NCBI GenBank assembly: GCA_963664835.2
Contig: CAXXUG010000004.1
Span: 62,001-126,000, forward strand
Length of the DNA: 64,000 bases
Reading direction: 5' to 3'
From: G963664835 sp963664835
GTDB lineage: Bacteria; Chloroflexota; UBA6077; FW602-bin22; JBCLEL01
The notes under the pieces were generated by a model that was given only the letters and a program-made list of their open reading frames with translations, ran no database searches and was not told where the DNA came from. The position numbers were made by a program, and so were the translations under genes. Below, piece after piece: positions 53,220-61,402 of this stretch. The stretch's first letter is position 1, and every line of letters starts with the position of its first letter.

Positions 53220-54548
53220 ATGGAAGACAACGCCACCACCCGTCAAGTAGCCAATGAGCTCTACCAGAGCATCAGCGAGCTCGTGATAATCGATGCGCAC
53301 GAGCATCTTCCGCCGGAGGCTAGCAGGCTCGCATACGACGTGGACGCGGTGACGCTGTTCGAGAACTACCCGCGGTTCGAGCTGTTCACGGCCGGGATGA
53401 CCGATGCGCAGTACGCCACGATGATAGATCGAGATATCCCGGTGGACGAACGATGGAGCGTCCTTCGGGGGTTCCTGCCGCTGATCCGGCAGACATCCTC
53501 AGCGCGGACAACTTATCTCTCGGTCCGAGAGCTGTATGGCTTCGACGACATCAACGACTCCAACTACCTGGAGCTGACCAAAGCCATGAAGGCGGCCAAC
53601 AAACCGGGCATCTATAGGCGGGTTTTTCGCGACCACTGCCGGGCTGCCGCGGCTTTGAACCAGTGCTTTTTCAGGATACATCCGGCTCCAGACAGCTTCT
53701 TGAGACCCCAGGTATGGGAGCACGACCTCAACGTCGGCTGTGCGCCGCACCATCATCTCCATCCATTCGAGCTCATAGAGAGGGAGCTGAATCGCTCGGT
53801 CTCCACACTTCCCGCCTACAAGCAGGCATTGGCGGACCTGCTTCAACTGTTCCGGTCCAAGGGAGTCTTGGGAATAAAGCTGCTGTTTCCGACTATTCAG
53901 TCGCAACCGCTGGACGATGAGGTGGAGCCGTTATTCGACCGGGTAGTCGACTGTCGCCGAACCGGCACAGCCGACTGCGACCCGTTGAACGCGGCCGAGC
54001 AAACGGCACTGACCGACAATGTAGCCCACGAGATTCTTCGCATAGCCGGCGACGTAGGGATGACCGCCATACAACACAGCGGCTATTGCGGCACCTGGAG
54101 CGACTGGCGGGTTACGAATCCCACGAACCTGATTCCAGTGTTCTCTCAGTATCCGCAAGTCAATTTCGAGATATATCACGCCGGTCACCCCTGGGTTCGC
54201 GAGACTGGGATGGTAGCGAAAGCCTGCCCTAACGTCTGGCTGAACCTGTGCTGGAGCCATTCTCTGTCGGGCCGGATGACCCGGTCGGGGTTGGACGAGT
54301 GGTTCGACCTGGTGCCGGCGAACAAGATCATCGCCTTTGGCGGAGACACGCATCTGTGGGTCGAGTGGTCGGTCGGAGATTTGATTCAGGCGAGAGAGAA
54401 TGTGGCTTCGGTATTGGCCGGGCGGATCAACGAAGGCCTGTTGAAGGAGGAGCAGGCCATGGACCTTGCCCGTTTGATGTTCTACGAAAATCCGGCGGAC
54501 CTGTACGACCTCGGCCGGCCGGGCCTGGATGACTTTCGCTACGAATAG
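53220..54548 (+). CDS. Amidohydrolase-superfamily metal hydrolase
   Basis: A 442-residue amidohydrolase_2-type protein. Metal-binding His in 'IIDAHEHLPPE', a Lys in 'VLGIKLLFPTIQ', His in 'AIQHSGYCG' and 'IYHAGHPW', and Asp in 'IAFGGDTHLW' follow the order of the superfamily. Some features also recall uronate isomerases of the same fold. AAGGA is placed 8 bases before the ATG, 34 bases after copy 3 of the glycosidases. It fits a decarboxylase, lactonase or amidase step after deglycosylation. Confidence 0.82.
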   Translation: MEDNATTRQVANELYQSISELVIIDAHEHLPPEASRLAYDVDAVTLFENYPRFELFTAGMTDAQYATMIDRDIPVDERWSVLRGFLPLIRQTSSARTTYLSVRELYGFDDINDSNYLELTKAMKAANKPGIYRRVFRDHCRAAAALNQCFFRIHPAPDSFLRPQVWEHDLNVGCAPHHHLHPFELIERELNRSVSTLPAYKQALADLLQLFRSKGVLGIKLLFPTIQSQPLDDEVEPLFDRVVDCRRTGTADCDPLNAAEQTALTDNVAHEILRIAGDVGMTAIQHSGYCGTWSDWRVTNPTNLIPVFSQYPQVNFEIYHAGHPWVRETGMVAKACPNVWLNLCWSHSLSGRMTRSGLDEWFDLVPANKIIAFGGDTHLWVEWSVGDLIQARENVASVLAGRINEGLLKEEQAMDLARLMFYENPADLYDLGRPGLDDFRYE

Positions 54549-54591
54549 TAGTAGTTTCAAGATAAGATTTGGAAGGGAGGACCAGAGGCCA

Positions 54592-55272
54592 GTGAAACAG
54601 ATCCACGGCGTCGAAATTCCGACAACCCTCGCCGAGTGGGCGGACCCCGAGCATACCGCGCTCATCGTAGTCGACATGCAGAATGAGATCTGGTCTCCCA
54701 AGGGTGGGTACTCCCGCAACACAGACTCTGAGCCTACCGAAGCGGCGCCGGTGATTCGCGAAATTCGGCGACTGCTCGAAGCGGCGCGAAGAGCCGGCAC
54801 ACTGGTGGTCTACGCGGAATATGTACACCGCAACCGGCTGGGCGCGAACCTGATGGATGGCCCAAACTACGCCATGCACCGAAATGCCGACTGGGTGTCG
54901 TGCGTGACGGAAGGAACCTGGGGGGCGCAGACCATCGACGAACTCGCCCCTCAAGAGGGTGAGTTCGTGTTCACCAAGTCGCGCGGGAGTTCCTTCAAGA
55001 GCACGAACATGGACGACGTCTTGCGGACACGCGGCATCCGCACCCTCATTCTGACCGGCTGCGCGACCGGCGGCTGCGTGATGTCGACGCACATTGGCGC
55101 TTTATCACACGGATATTACCCGCTGCTAGTTACAGATGCCATTTCGCCGGCCGGCCAGGAATCGTGGACCGATTGGATGCAGTCGATGGGTCCGTCCTGT
55201 ACCACACAACAGCTAATGGAGTACTGGCAGGTAACCGGCCGCGATGCGGCTGTCCCGACGTCGAAGGTGTAA
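54592..55272 (+). CDS. Isochorismatase-family cysteine hydrolase (triad intact)
   Basis: 226 residues. Asp in 'VVDMQNEIW', Lys in 'VFTKSRGSSF' and Cys in 'ATGGCVMST' are all present, as in the active gene at 44.9 kb, to which it is closely similar. The GTG at 54592 ('MKQIHGVEIPTTL') aligns with its paralogues; AGAGG and GGAGG lie upstream. The open frame from 54529 overlaps the amidohydrolase and is not preferred. It is followed within 5 bases by a second, altered paralogue. Confidence 0.87.
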   Translation: MKQIHGVEIPTTLAEWADPEHTALIVVDMQNEIWSPKGGYSRNTDSEPTEAAPVIREIRRLLEAARRAGTLVVYAEYVHRNRLGANLMDGPNYAMHRNADWVSCVTEGTWGAQTIDELAPQEGEFVFTKSRGSSFKSTNMDDVLRTRGIRTLILTGCATGGCVMSTHIGALSHGYYPLLVTDAISPAGQESWTDWMQSMGPSCTTQQLMEYWQVTGRDAAVPTSKV

Positions 55273-55276
55273 GCCG

Positions 55277-55921
55277 TTGCGAGTTGTTCACGGAAACGAG
55301 ATCCTCACTACCCTAGAAGAGCTGGTTAGCCCGGCGCAGACGGCCGTTCTGGTTGTGAATATGCAAAACGAATTCGTTTCACCTGACGGAGGTTTTGCCA
55401 GTCACGGATTCGACGTGCCACGAGTGAGGGCCATCATACCCAACATACAGAGGCTGCTTTTCGCGGCACGGGCGGCCGGCGTATTGGTCGCGTACGCGGA
55501 ACAGATCCACCGGAGCAGTGTCGGGACGATTCTAGCCGACGGCATCGACTACTACTCTTATTCGCACGAAAAATGGGCGCCTTGCGTGCAAGAGGGAACG
55601 TCGGCGGCAAAGACCGTGGACGAATTGACTCCGCAAGCCGTTGACCTCGTATTTCCCAAGGTCAAGGCTAGCGCATTTGTAGGAACTCCACTGGATCGCA
55701 GCCTGAGAGCGCGAGGGATCAGGAGTATAGTCCTCACCGGAACCTCTGTACAGGGGTGTCTGGTGCAGACGCACTACGAATCGCATCAAGCCGGCTATTA
55801 TCTGATCGTAGCGCGCGACGCGGTGGCGCCTTACGGGGTGGACGAAACGCTACTGCCTCAGCTTGTCGGATTCGGGGACCAGTTCGATACGGACGAGATC
55901 GTAGCAATGTGGAGCAAGTAG
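55277..55921 (+). CDS. Isochorismatase-family protein with catalytic Asp replaced by Asn
   Basis: 214 residues, starting at TTG 55277 with GAAGGTG 7 bases upstream and aligned with its paralogues ('LRVVHGNEILTTLEE'). The general base Asp of 'VVDMQNE' is Asn here ('VVNMQNEFV'). Lys ('VFPKVKASAF') and Cys ('VQGCLVQTH') remain. With the base lost, it should be impaired. It is paired with the intact gene upstream, mirroring the pair at 44.9-46.2 kb. Confidence 0.84.
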   Translation: MRVVHGNEILTTLEELVSPAQTAVLVVNMQNEFVSPDGGFASHGFDVPRVRAIIPNIQRLLFAARAAGVLVAYAEQIHRSSVGTILADGIDYYSYSHEKWAPCVQEGTSAAKTVDELTPQAVDLVFPKVKASAFVGTPLDRSLRARGIRSIVLTGTSVQGCLVQTHYESHQAGYYLIVARDAVAPYGVDETLLPQLVGFGDQFDTDEIVAMWSK

Positions 55922-55974
55922 CCGGCGGTTACTTACAATCGCCGGACGCGGACGGAACGACAAGGAGGAGACGG

Positions 55975-56997
55975 GTGCAACAACTCAGCGAACTCGCAGC
56001 CTCGAACGAGCTCTTGGACGACGCGGACGATCTGAGAGAACGGATGGACACGGACGGATGTTTCCTGATTCGCGGACTGCTTCCTAGAGATGCGGTACGA
56101 AACGTTCGCCTCGAGATAATGGAGGAGTGTCGGGCCGCCGGATTGCTCGACGATAAGTATCCGCTCGAAGAGGGCCGAGTCCGCTCGGGACGGTCGCACA
56201 GGGACTTCATGGCGGTGCAGGACGGCGATTGCTGGGGATTTGAGTCGCTCCACGAGCTGATGCATCGGCCGGAGATCACCTCGATCGCAGAGAAGTTGGT
56301 CGGAGAGACGGTGACGCCATTCATCCACAAGGCGATCCGGCTCCGGGCGCCTGAGGACGCGGTGACGGACGAAATACCATATATTTCCACCGCTCACCAG
56401 GACTACATCTTCGTCCAGGGATCGTTGGAAAGGAACTACACCTGCTGGGTACCGCTGGGTGACATAACCGAGAACATGGGTGTGTTGGAACTGCTAAGGG
56501 GCTCCCACAAGAGCGGCGTCTACCCGGTCTGCGCCCACGCCGACGGCGGAATCGGAGTTGACGATTCCTCTCTGTCCGGCGAGTGGTTGACAACCGAGTA
56601 CGAGATGGGTGACGCGCTATTCTTCCACACGCTGACGGTGCATCGGGCCCCGCCAAACCGGGGCGACCGCATAAGGCTTTCGACCGATTGCCGATACCAG
56701 GGACTATCGGAGCCCTTCAGCTCGGAGTTCGTCTTTCCGCTAATGCCGAGGATCGAGAACGCATACAAGAATTGGAAGTCAAAAGAGCTACAGTACTTCT
56801 GGAAAAAACTCGATATCAAGAGGGTCGAGTACGACCACCGATACAATGAAGAGGCGCACGTCGATGCGATTAACCGCGGCCGGGCCGGTGACCAGAGGAT
56901 GGTCACCTATCTGCGCGGCCTTTCCAACCACGCGCAGTGGGGCACGGAAGCGAAGGCACTGCTGGCGCGTCTCGAGTCTTCAGCCGGCGAGGCCTAA
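55975..56997 (+). CDS. Phytanoyl-CoA dioxygenase (PhyH) family Fe(II)/2-oxoglutarate oxygenase
   Basis: A 340-residue double-stranded beta-helix oxygenase. The iron-binding HxD is in 'STAHQDYIFVQG', the distal His in 'FFHTLTVHRAPPN', and the 2-oxoglutarate-binding Arg in 'DRIRLSTDCRYQ'. The frame is open upstream, but AAGGAGGAG at 55962-55970 fixes the GTG at 55975. It likely hydroxylates a small molecule. A frameshifted paralogue lies at 57.8 kb. In SAR202-type genomes this family is strongly expanded. Confidence 0.87.
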   Translation: MQQLSELAASNELLDDADDLRERMDTDGCFLIRGLLPRDAVRNVRLEIMEECRAAGLLDDKYPLEEGRVRSGRSHRDFMAVQDGDCWGFESLHELMHRPEITSIAEKLVGETVTPFIHKAIRLRAPEDAVTDEIPYISTAHQDYIFVQGSLERNYTCWVPLGDITENMGVLELLRGSHKSGVYPVCAHADGGIGVDDSSLSGEWLTTEYEMGDALFFHTLTVHRAPPNRGDRIRLSTDCRYQGLSEPFSSEFVFPLMPRIENAYKNWKSKELQYFWKKLDIKRVEYDHRYNEEAHVDAINRGRAGDQRMVTYLRGLSNHAQWGTEAKALLARLESSAGEA

Positions 56998-57287
56998 GAG
57001 GAGAGAGGCTGAGTTCGCAGTTCATTGTGGCCCACCGGGAAAGGAGCAAGGCCCTGATAGGCGTCGGGTGTCCGCACCTATCAGGAATTGTCCGCAGACT
57101 TGCGAAGGCCAGGTAAGCGAATGGAGTCTCTAGAGTGCCGGATCGTTGGTTGGGGACAAGCTTCGGCGATACAAGCAGGGTAAGTTCCATATCCGCCTGT
57201 GGCGGACCGGAATCCAGAGGAGGCAAATCAGTTTGGCGTTCCGTTTCCCCAAGCTGCGCCAAGGCGTTCTCTTCAACAAGTCTCACA

Positions 57288-57316
57288 TTGAGTCTCCGTC
57301 GGAGAAGAACTATAAT
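57288..57316 (+). promoter_or_regulatory. Near-consensus sigma70 promoter of the repeat-peptide gene
   Basis: TTGAGT (57288-57293), a 17-base spacer, then a perfect TATAAT (57311-57316). This is the best promoter match in the window. Transcription should start near 57323, giving a leader of about 40 bases before the ATG at 57363. Confidence 0.75.
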
Positions 57317-57319
57317 CAT

Positions 57320-57333
57320 AGTACATGTGTACT
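57320..57333. promoter_or_regulatory. Palindrome AGTACATGTGTACT over the transcription start
   Basis: A 6-2-6 inverted repeat (AGTACA, TG, TGTACT) that begins 4 bases after the -10 box and covers the predicted start. A repressor bound here would block initiation. It is too short and A/T-rich for a terminator. No regulator gene is adjacent. Confidence 0.55.
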
Positions 57334-57362
57334 ATTTATTGCGAATCGACCAGAGCACATCT

Positions 57363-57699
57363 ATGAGAAATGAAGACTTGCAAAACAAGCGCCCGGAGGC
57401 CGGTCATCACGCCACGCCCATGCGGAAAAAACTGCTTTTTGCAAAACAAACTGCCGGTGCCAACGGTCAAGTCGAGCCCGCGCAGAAAAAACTACTTTTT
57501 GCAAAACAAACTGCCGGTGCCAGCGGTCAAGTCGAGCCCGTACAAAAAAACTGCTTTTTTACAAAACAAGCTGCCGGCGGCCAGTGGTAACGCCAAGCCT
57601 GTTCAGAAAAACTACCTTTTTACAAAGCAAGCTGCCGGCGGCATCTGGCAGGAGCGATTGGCATCTCGCTGCGACCGCTTGGAATCGATCCAAATATGA
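57363..57699 (+). CDS. Short protein of four 20-residue tandem repeats (candidate precursor peptide), one frameshift
   Basis: Not recognised. After 'MRNEDLQNKRPEAGHHATP' come four units: 'KKLLFAKQTAGANGQVEPA', 'KKLLFAKQTAGASGQVEPV', 'KNCFFTKQAAGGSGNAKPV' and 'KNYLFTKQAAGGIWQERL', then a short tail. The DNA period is 60 bases for units 1-3 and 61 before unit 4. Removing one C at 57580-57581 (GGCCAG) restores one frame to 57699; unrepaired, it stops at 57590. Several differences between units are synonymous or conservative (CTG/CTA, CAA/CAG, AAA/AAG, TAC/TGC). No signal peptide or membrane segment. Own promoter upstream; PhyH genes on both sides. Confidence 0.6.
57426..57660 (+). repeat. Four tandem imperfect 60-bp repeats
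   Basis: Each unit carries an A-run, CTGCTTTTTGCAAAACAA-like core and CTGCCGG. Units 1 and 2 are nearly identical, and units 3 and 4 are more alike to each other. Contiguous, without unique spacers, so not a CRISPR array. The whole array lies inside the repeat-peptide gene. Confidence 0.85.
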
Positions 57700-57737
57700 G
57701 AACTCAGAGGTCTTGGCGATACAAGGTTCCCCAACCC

Positions 57738-57798
57738 TGGACTCCGGCCCGCCTGAGGCGGGTGCGGGGAATGCTTTTCACCGCCGGAGTGACGAGAT
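57738..57798. repeat. REP-like unit upstream of the second PhyH gene
   Basis: TGGACTCCGGCC at the left and CCGCCGGAGTGACG at the right are the ends of the REP-like unit seen at 47.25-47.42 kb, here separated by an inner GCCCGCCTGAGGCGGGTG palindrome. It lies between the repeat-peptide gene and the Shine-Dalgarno sequence of the next gene. Confidence 0.55.
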
Positions 57799-57846
57799 GG
57801 CACAGGGGCCTGTTTTCATCGGATTAACCGTGAGGGAGGTTGAGTG

Positions 57847-58898
57847 ATGGTAATGGAAACGGTAGGCGAGATGCGAGTCTCCAACGACGCTTTGGGCGAC
57901 AAAGAAGAGCTGCGCCGGCGAATCGCCCAAAACGGTTATCTATTCTTCAGGGGTTTGTTGGACCCCGAACCTGTCAGTAAACTACGGCTGGATACGTTAG
58001 AGGTCCTCCGGGAGGCCGGCTGGGTGGAAGCAGGCACTGACCTGGTCGACGGAATTGCCAACCTCTCGAAGATCTGCGTGGAGCCGGAACCGGAGTACTT
58101 GGCGGTCTACAACCACGTACTGAAGCTGGAGTCGTTCAACAGGCTGGCACACCAACCCGAGATTCTCCGGCTAATGGAAATCCTGATCCACGACGAGATA
58201 CTAGTGCACCCGATGAAGATCAGCAGGCTGGTCTTCCCCCAGAACACGGCGTTCAGCACGCCGCCCCACCAGGACTTCGTTCCGATTCAGGGTACCACCG
58301 ACACGTACACCTGCTGGATCCCGTTGGCCGACTGCCCGCGGGAGCACGGCGGATTGACAGTGAGGGCCGGCTCGCACAGGAGCGGGGGTCTACGAGCTAC
58401 ACCTGACCCGGGGGTCTTGGCGGCATGGCGATGGACATAGACAAGGTGCCGGGCGAGTGGGTAACGGTGGACTATAAGCTGGGGGACGCACTGATTTTTC
58501 ACAGCCTGACGGTGCACAAGGCGCTGCCGAACCAATCGCCGGACCGATTCCGGCTGTCGGTAGACTACCGCTTCTCGCCGGCGAGTCAGCCGATAGTCGA
58601 GAAGGAGCTGTTGCCTACCTATGCCATGATCAGTTGGGACGACGTCTACGCCGGCTGGGAATCGAAGAATGGGCAGTACTATTGGAAAGAGTTCGACCTG
58701 GATGTGGTCCAGTTTGACTGGACGCACGAAGCAACGGTACACGCCGAGGCGTTCGAAGCGGCGGAACGAGGCGACGATATCGGAAGAAATGCCCTTCAGC
58801 GGATCGTTTCCCGCCACCCGGACGCGGAGAAGCGGCGGGCAGCGCAGGAAGCCCTGGATCTGCTCGACGCGGGAGCTGCGAAATCAGGGAAGGCATAG
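57847..58898 (+). CDS. PhyH family Fe(II)/2-oxoglutarate oxygenase, two frameshifts
   Basis: A paralogue of the oxygenase at 55.98 kb. HxD in 'PPHQDFVPIQG', distal His in 'FHSLTVHKALPN' and Arg in 'DRFRLSVDYRF' are all present. The frame breaks at GGGGG (58384-58388) and CCC (58407-58409). Removing one base from each restores alignment to the paralogue through 'RAGSHRSGVYELHL' and 'PGEWVTVDYKLGDAL'. GAGGGAGG at 57832-57839 supports the ATG at 57847. The two sites lie 25 bases apart, so sequencing error is possible; if real, the gene is inactive. Confidence 0.8.
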
Positions 58899-58995
58899 AA
58901 CCGGCAGATCGTAGCGGGTTGGGTGCGACCCGCCGCCTGCCATCGGACCGTCGACGAATGATGCCTACTCCGGCATAGGACCCTGAAAGGGTTGT

Positions 58996-59340
58996 GTGTC
59001 ACCTATGCAACCTTCAAATCGGAATCAGTCTCTCTGGGATCTTGCGAAGCGAGCCGGTGCGGGCATCGTCATGGGCATCGCAATCGCCCAATTCTTGCCA
59101 CAGTGGGTCTGGCTCATCCTATCCTGGACAGGACTACCGCCACCGATCCTCCATCTAGACCTTCACCAGATCATGTTTTGGCTAACCTGGCTTGCCTCTA
59201 TCGCCGTCGCTATCCACGCACCCACCACCAACAAGGCGCTCGTCCGGCTTGTAATTCTCCTTGGAATCGGCGTATCGTGGCAGATCGTGCTAACCATTGT
59301 GTTCGGCGCCGCCTCGGTCCTTGGCATCTGGATCGAATGA
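58996..59340 (+). CDS. Small membrane protein (unknown), first of a cluster
   Basis: Not recognised. About 114 residues with three or four membrane segments ('IVMGIAIAQFLPQWVWLIL', 'IMFWLTWLASIAVAIHA', and a long hydrophobic C-terminus). The GTG at 58996 follows AAAGGG; an ATG three codons later (59005) is an alternative. The next gene begins 3 bases after its stop. It uses C-ending codons more than the catabolic genes to its left. Confidence 0.6.
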   Translation: MSPMQPSNRNQSLWDLAKRAGAGIVMGIAIAQFLPQWVWLILSWTGLPPPILHLDLHQIMFWLTWLASIAVAIHAPTTNKALVRLVILLGIGVSWQIVLTIVFGAASVLGIWIE

Positions 59341-59343
59341 CAT

Positions 59344-59667
59344 ATGCCGGCTTCGAGTTGGCGTGAAACCCTACGCAATCTCCTACCACGAGTCGCATTC
59401 GCCTTCATCTGCGCCTATGTCAACGCCTTTGTCTACTCACGCATCGTAGATTCGTTTGCGTGGGGGGTCTTAGATCTACATCCACACCCACACGAGCTCT
59501 ATATGACCTATGCACTTTGGATCAGCGCGCCCGTCTTCTTCCTCATCGGAATCCAAGCACGCACTGTCAAGGCGGGATGCGCCATTATTTCAGTACTATT
59601 TGTACTGGCCTTTGGACTGGCCTTCTTGGAATTCACCGTGTTGGCCGTGACCGGAAACATCGATTAA
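59344..59667 (+). CDS. Small membrane protein (unknown)
   Basis: Not recognised. 107 residues with three membrane segments ('VAFAFICAYVNAFVYS', 'YALWISAPVFFLIGI', 'IISVLFVLAFGLAFLEFTV') and a His/Pro loop between the first two. It begins 3 bases after the preceding stop, without a strong Shine-Dalgarno sequence, so it is probably translated by coupling. Confidence 0.6.
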   Translation: MPASSWRETLRNLLPRVAFAFICAYVNAFVYSRIVDSFAWGVLDLHPHPHELYMTYALWISAPVFFLIGIQARTVKAGCAIISVLFVLAFGLAFLEFTVLAVTGNID

Positions 59668-59841
59668 CTCGATACACGTCATATGACTCGCCAACCCAGA
59701 GAAGTCGTAAATGCCCGTGGAATGGGTGGAGGGGCCCCGAGCGCCGCCGTCAACGTCACCGATCTATCGCCGCTAGAATATCGCGGGCCGCCGGCTTTCT
59801 CTTACAATGCCGGCCATCCACACCACCCACAGGAGCGCCGC

Positions 59842-60222
59842 ATGACCCGTCAAGTCAACCTAACCGACGAACCCAGCCCAATATCCCTAGACTCCGTGCT
59901 GCAAAGCCACGGAGCCATCCTCGCCCACAACGAAACCTACCACGCCGGCTACCCCATTAACGACGATAACAGCCTGATCTTTCTCACCAACAAACGATGC
60001 ATCGTCGCCCACACGCCCGAAGTCAACCGCGTATCGTACCTGTCCATCCCGTACAGGAAGATCAACTCGATCGAAGTATCTCCACCAAGCAAATACCAAT
60101 ACGACGGTCGCCATACACTAACGCTTCAGATCGCTGGCCAGCGCCACCCCATCCAAAAGCGGGCCGACTGGCAATCAACAATCCGCCCCATCGTGAACAT
60201 CATCGCAGCCTACTTTCGATGA
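59842..60222 (+). CDS. Small soluble protein with PH-like fold (inferred)
   Basis: 126 residues, beta-rich ('NSLIFLTNKRCIVAHT', 'YLSIPYRKINSIEVS', 'RHTLTLQIAGQRH') ending in a helix ('RPIVNIIAAYF'). The strand pattern with 'LTNKR.IV' and 'IPY..I.SIEV' is that of bacterial PH domains. The ATG at 59842 has AGGAG at ideal spacing; an upstream in-frame ATG at 59683 (also reading 'MTRQ') adds 53 low-complexity residues and is less likely. It is the only soluble member of the cluster, and overlaps the next gene by ATGA. Confidence 0.6.
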   Translation: MTRQVNLTDEPSPISLDSVLQSHGAILAHNETYHAGYPINDDNSLIFLTNKRCIVAHTPEVNRVSYLSIPYRKINSIEVSPPSKYQYDGRHTLTLQIAGQRHPIQKRADWQSTIRPIVNIIAAYFR

Positions 60223-60614
60223 CCCTAACCGGCCGGCAGTCGTTCGCCATCAAGCTGGCCACCGGCTTTAACGGAGGCCTCATCGCCGGCACTCTGGCCG
60301 AAGCAACCGGGGTGGTCCTGTACGGGCTCACCGACCCGACCGGGAGCTACATAGGCTGGGCGACGCTGATTGGCACGTTTGCCGGCGCGCTGCTCGCCCC
60401 GTCGCCCCGCGACGCTTTGTTCGCACTACTCCTGGCCTGCTGCCTGTTGTCGTTTGCCGTACCGCTGGCAGTCAACATCTCACCACACGCCCCGACCGTG
60501 ATCTACGAGCTCTGGTTTGGCCATATCGGGATACTGGCGCGTGGCGCCGGTTTCCCACTCGCATTCGTTTTCCTTGTACTTGCGATCATCGTCACCAAGA
60601 GAGCCGGCTGGTGA
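60219..60614 (+). CDS. Small membrane protein (unknown)
   Basis: Not recognised. 131 residues with four membrane segments ('GGLIAGTLAEATGVVLYGL', 'GWATLIGTFAGALLA', 'LLLACCLLSFAVPLAV', 'FPLAFVFLVLAIIV'). The ATG overlaps the preceding stop (ATGA) and its own stop overlaps the next GTG (GTGA). An open frame extends back to 59997 inside the PH-like gene and is not preferred. Confidence 0.6.
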   Translation: MTLTGRQSFAIKLATGFNGGLIAGTLAEATGVVLYGLTDPTGSYIGWATLIGTFAGALLAPSPRDALFALLLACCLLSFAVPLAVNISPHAPTVIYELWFGHIGILARGAGFPLAFVFLVLAIIVTKRAGW

Positions 60615-60973
60615 ACCGGCCCGATTGGTCCGACCTACTTGGAGCAGCCAACTCCCATCGTCTCTGGAGCATCCCCTTCAAGGCGATAGCCGGTATCGTC
60701 CTCGGCTATCCAATCGCTTGGCTCATCTCACCATGGGCTGACACTGCGATCGAGATCTGTTGCCTCCCGTACGCAGCAGAGAACGTACCGATCTACAAGA
60801 TGGCTCGAGCGGTGGCCCTTTACGTCGCCTGGCCCTTTTGCGTTTTAATCGGCATTACACAACGGACCACCACTACCGCACTTGTAGGACTGCTAATAAT
60901 CCTCACAATTGCAGCACTCTCTCTCTACATCGGTTTCGGGCTACTACTCGGACTAGGAATCATTTCCGACTGA
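60611..60973 (+). CDS. Small membrane protein (unknown)
   Basis: Not recognised. 120 residues with three or four membrane segments ('FKAIAGIVLGYPIAWLI', 'ALYVAWPFCVLIGI', 'VGLLIILTIAALSLYIGFGL'). It starts at GTG overlapping the previous stop. Its organisation resembles that of the protein at 59344 (two spaced segments, then a long hydrophobic C-terminus), so the two may be distant paralogues. Confidence 0.58.
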   Translation: MNRPDWSDLLGAANSHRLWSIPFKAIAGIVLGYPIAWLISPWADTAIEICCLPYAAENVPIYKMARAVALYVAWPFCVLIGITQRTTTTALVGLLIILTIAALSLYIGFGLLLGLGIISD

Positions 60974-61005
60974 CGCACAGAGTTGGAGCACTCAGGGGAG
61001 TACGC

Positions 61006-61398
61006 ATGCTTGACCTCATCAAACAAGTCTCCAAGACAGGCGTAATCGCCATCCTCGTCACACTGGGAATTCTCTACGCCTTTCGCGCCCTTGAATGGGA
61101 AATGTTCTGCCGACACGACCCCGGCGAATGTGACTATCCAGTCATCGTCTACATCACGCCAATCCCAGAATCGGCGGACTCCGATACGCCCGCGCCGCCC
61201 CCCGTCACGACCGTCGTCACGGCCACCGAGCCGACGTACGCTGTCGGACGACAAGTCCTCGCACACTTGAGCCCGCCGCGGTCATGCCCACCACCAACCA
61301 TGATCGGCGTATTGGTTGCCGGCGTTCTCGTCGGCGCCGGGTCAACGTTAGTCGCTGGTAGATCCTTCAACCGCCGGCGGAAACCAACTACGGATTAG
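61006..61398 (+). CDS. Small protein with two terminal membrane segments (unknown)
   Basis: Not recognised. 130 residues: a membrane segment near each end ('GVIAILVTLGILYAF' and 'IGVLVAGVLVGAGSTLVAG') with a Pro/Thr-rich, Cys-containing loop between ('CRHDPGECDYP'). GGGGAG at 60995-61000 supports the ATG at 61006; the frame is open upstream but overlaps the preceding gene. It is the last gene of the membrane-protein cluster. Confidence 0.55.
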   Translation: MLDLIKQVSKTGVIAILVTLGILYAFRALEWEMFCRHDPGECDYPVIVYITPIPESADSDTPAPPPVTTVVTATEPTYAVGRQVLAHLSPPRSCPPPTMIGVLVAGVLVGAGSTLVAGRSFNRRRKPTTD

Positions 61399-61402
61399 CA
61401 CC

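Larger units (their letters stand above)
57001..57362. other. Spacer with REP-like unit and promoter region
   Basis: No gene visible. A REP-like inverted unit (TCCGCCTGTGGCGGACCGGAATCCAGAGG type) lies near 57190-57218, followed by the promoter and palindrome listed separately. The right 90 bases are notably AT-rich compared with the rest of the window. Confidence 0.6.

Noticed and set aside
57426..57660. Possible CRISPR-like array
   Set aside because: The repeats are contiguous 60-bp units without unique spacers, have a reading frame through them, and no cas gene is present.
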